Shown: positions 63,326-64,000 of the stretch, in pieces
Position numbering within the stretch: the stretch's first letter is position 1
How the letters are laid out: every line of letters begins with the position of its first letter
DNA from: Gemmatimonas groenlandica
GTDB taxonomy: Bacteria; Gemmatimonadota; Gemmatimonadetes; Gemmatimonadales; Gemmatimonadaceae
Direction of reading: 5' to 3'
Assembly: GCF_013004105.1 (NCBI RefSeq)
Contig: NZ_CP053085.1
Span: 4,712,001-4,776,000 of the forward strand
Length of the DNA stretch: 64,000 nucleotides
The notes under the pieces: model-generated
What the model saw: only the letters and a program-made list of their open reading frames with translations
Database searches by the model: none
What the model was told of the DNA's origin: nothing
Made by a program: the position numbers and the translations under genes

Positions 63326-64000
63326 CTACCGCACCGCCATCGTCCCTTCGCTCACCAGTACCGTCGCGCCGCCCACGCGCACCGCATCGATCACGCCACC
63401 GGTCTTGTGCGCCTCGATGTGCAGCCGGCTGGGGCGACCCATCTCTACGCCCTGGGCGACTTCCCAGGTGAGCAGCCCGTCGCGCGGCGTGCGCTTGGCG
63501 AGGTAGCCCGCCAGGCAGGCGTTCGCCGAACCCGTGGCCGGGTCTTCCGGTACAGTGGAGCCGGGCACGAACACCCGCGCCCGGATATCACAGCCGCGCA
63601 CATGCGCCGGCAGTAACGCATCCCGGGCGGCGTTCTGCGCCGCATCACCGTCTCGCGCCATCGCGAACACCATTGGCCACGCCGCCCAGGTGCCCTTGAG
63701 CACCGACTCCCAAGCGTCAGTGCGCAGTCGCGCACGCTCCACCGCCTCCACGCTGCTCAACGCGATCAGCTGAAAGGGCAAGCCGCAGCTCACACCCGCT
63801 GGCGCATGCGCGCCGCCCACGAGATCCGACGCGGACAGCGACAACACACTCGCCACGGCGTCGAGGTCGGTCACCTCCACGCGCTCCTCCGGCAACTGCG
63901 CCGTCGTGAGCTGCGCGTGCACCGGCACGCCGTTCTCGAGCGTAATACGCACCGGCACCGGGCCCACGTTCTCGCCCAGCACCAGCGTCATCTCATTCCC
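63326..64000 (-). CDS. PhzF family isomerase-like protein (5' truncated)
   Basis: The C-terminal ~225 residues of a PhzF-type protein, cut by the window end. GENVGPVPVRI, LSASDLVGG, the central CGLPFQLIALSSVEAVERAR and the family core VPEDPATGSANACLAGYLA are intact; the second-half catalytic region usually uses Glu45 from the missing first part. PhzF catalyses an isomerisation in phenazine biosynthesis, but most homologues act elsewhere in metabolism. No phenazine genes are nearby. The frame is open to position 64000, and the first ATG at 63991 is internal. Confidence 0.85.
   Translation of the reverse strand, partial: GNEMTLVLGENVGPVPVRITLENGVPVHAQLTTAQLPEERVEVTDLDAVASVLSLSASDLVGGAHAPAGVSCGLPFQLIALSSVEAVERARLRTDAWESVLKGTWAAWPMVFAMARDGDAAQNAARDALLPAHVRGCDIRARVFVPGSTVPEDPATGSANACLAGYLAKRTPRDGLLTWEVAQGVEMGRPSRLHIEAHKTGGVIDAVRVGGATVLVSEGTMAVR

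Overview
The window is GC-rich, densely coding bacterial chromosome. Several traits together suggest a Gemmatimonadota (Gemmatimonas-like) genome: a full-length FtsX/MacB-type permease operon, secreted S15 and S9 peptidases next to an Asp-box (VPS10-like) propeller protein, a PEP-CTERM protein, DUF1028, creatininase-family and HDOD proteins, and large intergenic hairpin repeats. The phylum call is inference from gene content and style; there is no rRNA or other marker gene here. I found no tRNA, rRNA, CRISPR array, prophage or insertion sequence.

Layout. 1-7.1 kb: a truncated YcaQ-type DNA glycosylase, acetyltransferase, YbjQ-like protein, a decayed membrane-protein gene, a histidine kinase with an ethylene-receptor-like sensor domain, half of an Asp/Glu racemase, a creatininase-family protein, and a VOC/AlkD/DinB group. 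7.1-9.7 kb (minus): DUF4260-TetR pair with a perfect palindromic operator, and a secreted glycine-rich protein. 9.9-15 kb: hybrid histidine kinase, DnaJ-KTSC fusion, a gene broken by an in-frame stop, alpha/beta hydrolase, nitrilase. 15-17.3 kb: YjdI ferredoxin-like protein, Rrf2 regulator and QorB reductase, with a shared operator-like motif. 17.3-24.2 kb: a MoxR-DUF58-DUF4129-DUF4350 operon facing an RDD-SpoIIM fusion. 24.2-30.2 kb: OprB-type porin, a translationally coupled HDOD operon, YoaK. 30.9-38.2 kb: two S15-family hydrolases around a 1,000-residue propeller protein. 38.3-45.2 kb: GT39-like membrane protein, lipoprotein, PAS protein, PP2C phosphatase, FeoA-like protein, PEP-CTERM protein, and an OYE reductase divergent from a TetR regulator over twin palindromes. 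45.2-57 kb: DUF1028, S9 peptidase, class I fumarase with a clear terminator, HEAT protein, MxKDx repeat protein, and gltB without gltD. 57-64 kb: three-gene MacB-like export operon, a diguanylate cyclase, and a PhzF-family gene cut by the window end.

The most unusual content is (1) the ethylene-receptor-like sensor kinase and (2) a family of roughly 145-160 bp imperfect palindromes built of 10-bp phased modules, found at four intergenic sites, each directly downstream of a stop codon and tandem at two of them. Three regulatory circuits can also be read directly from DNA palindromes: DUF4260/TetR, Rrf2/qorB and OYE/TetR.
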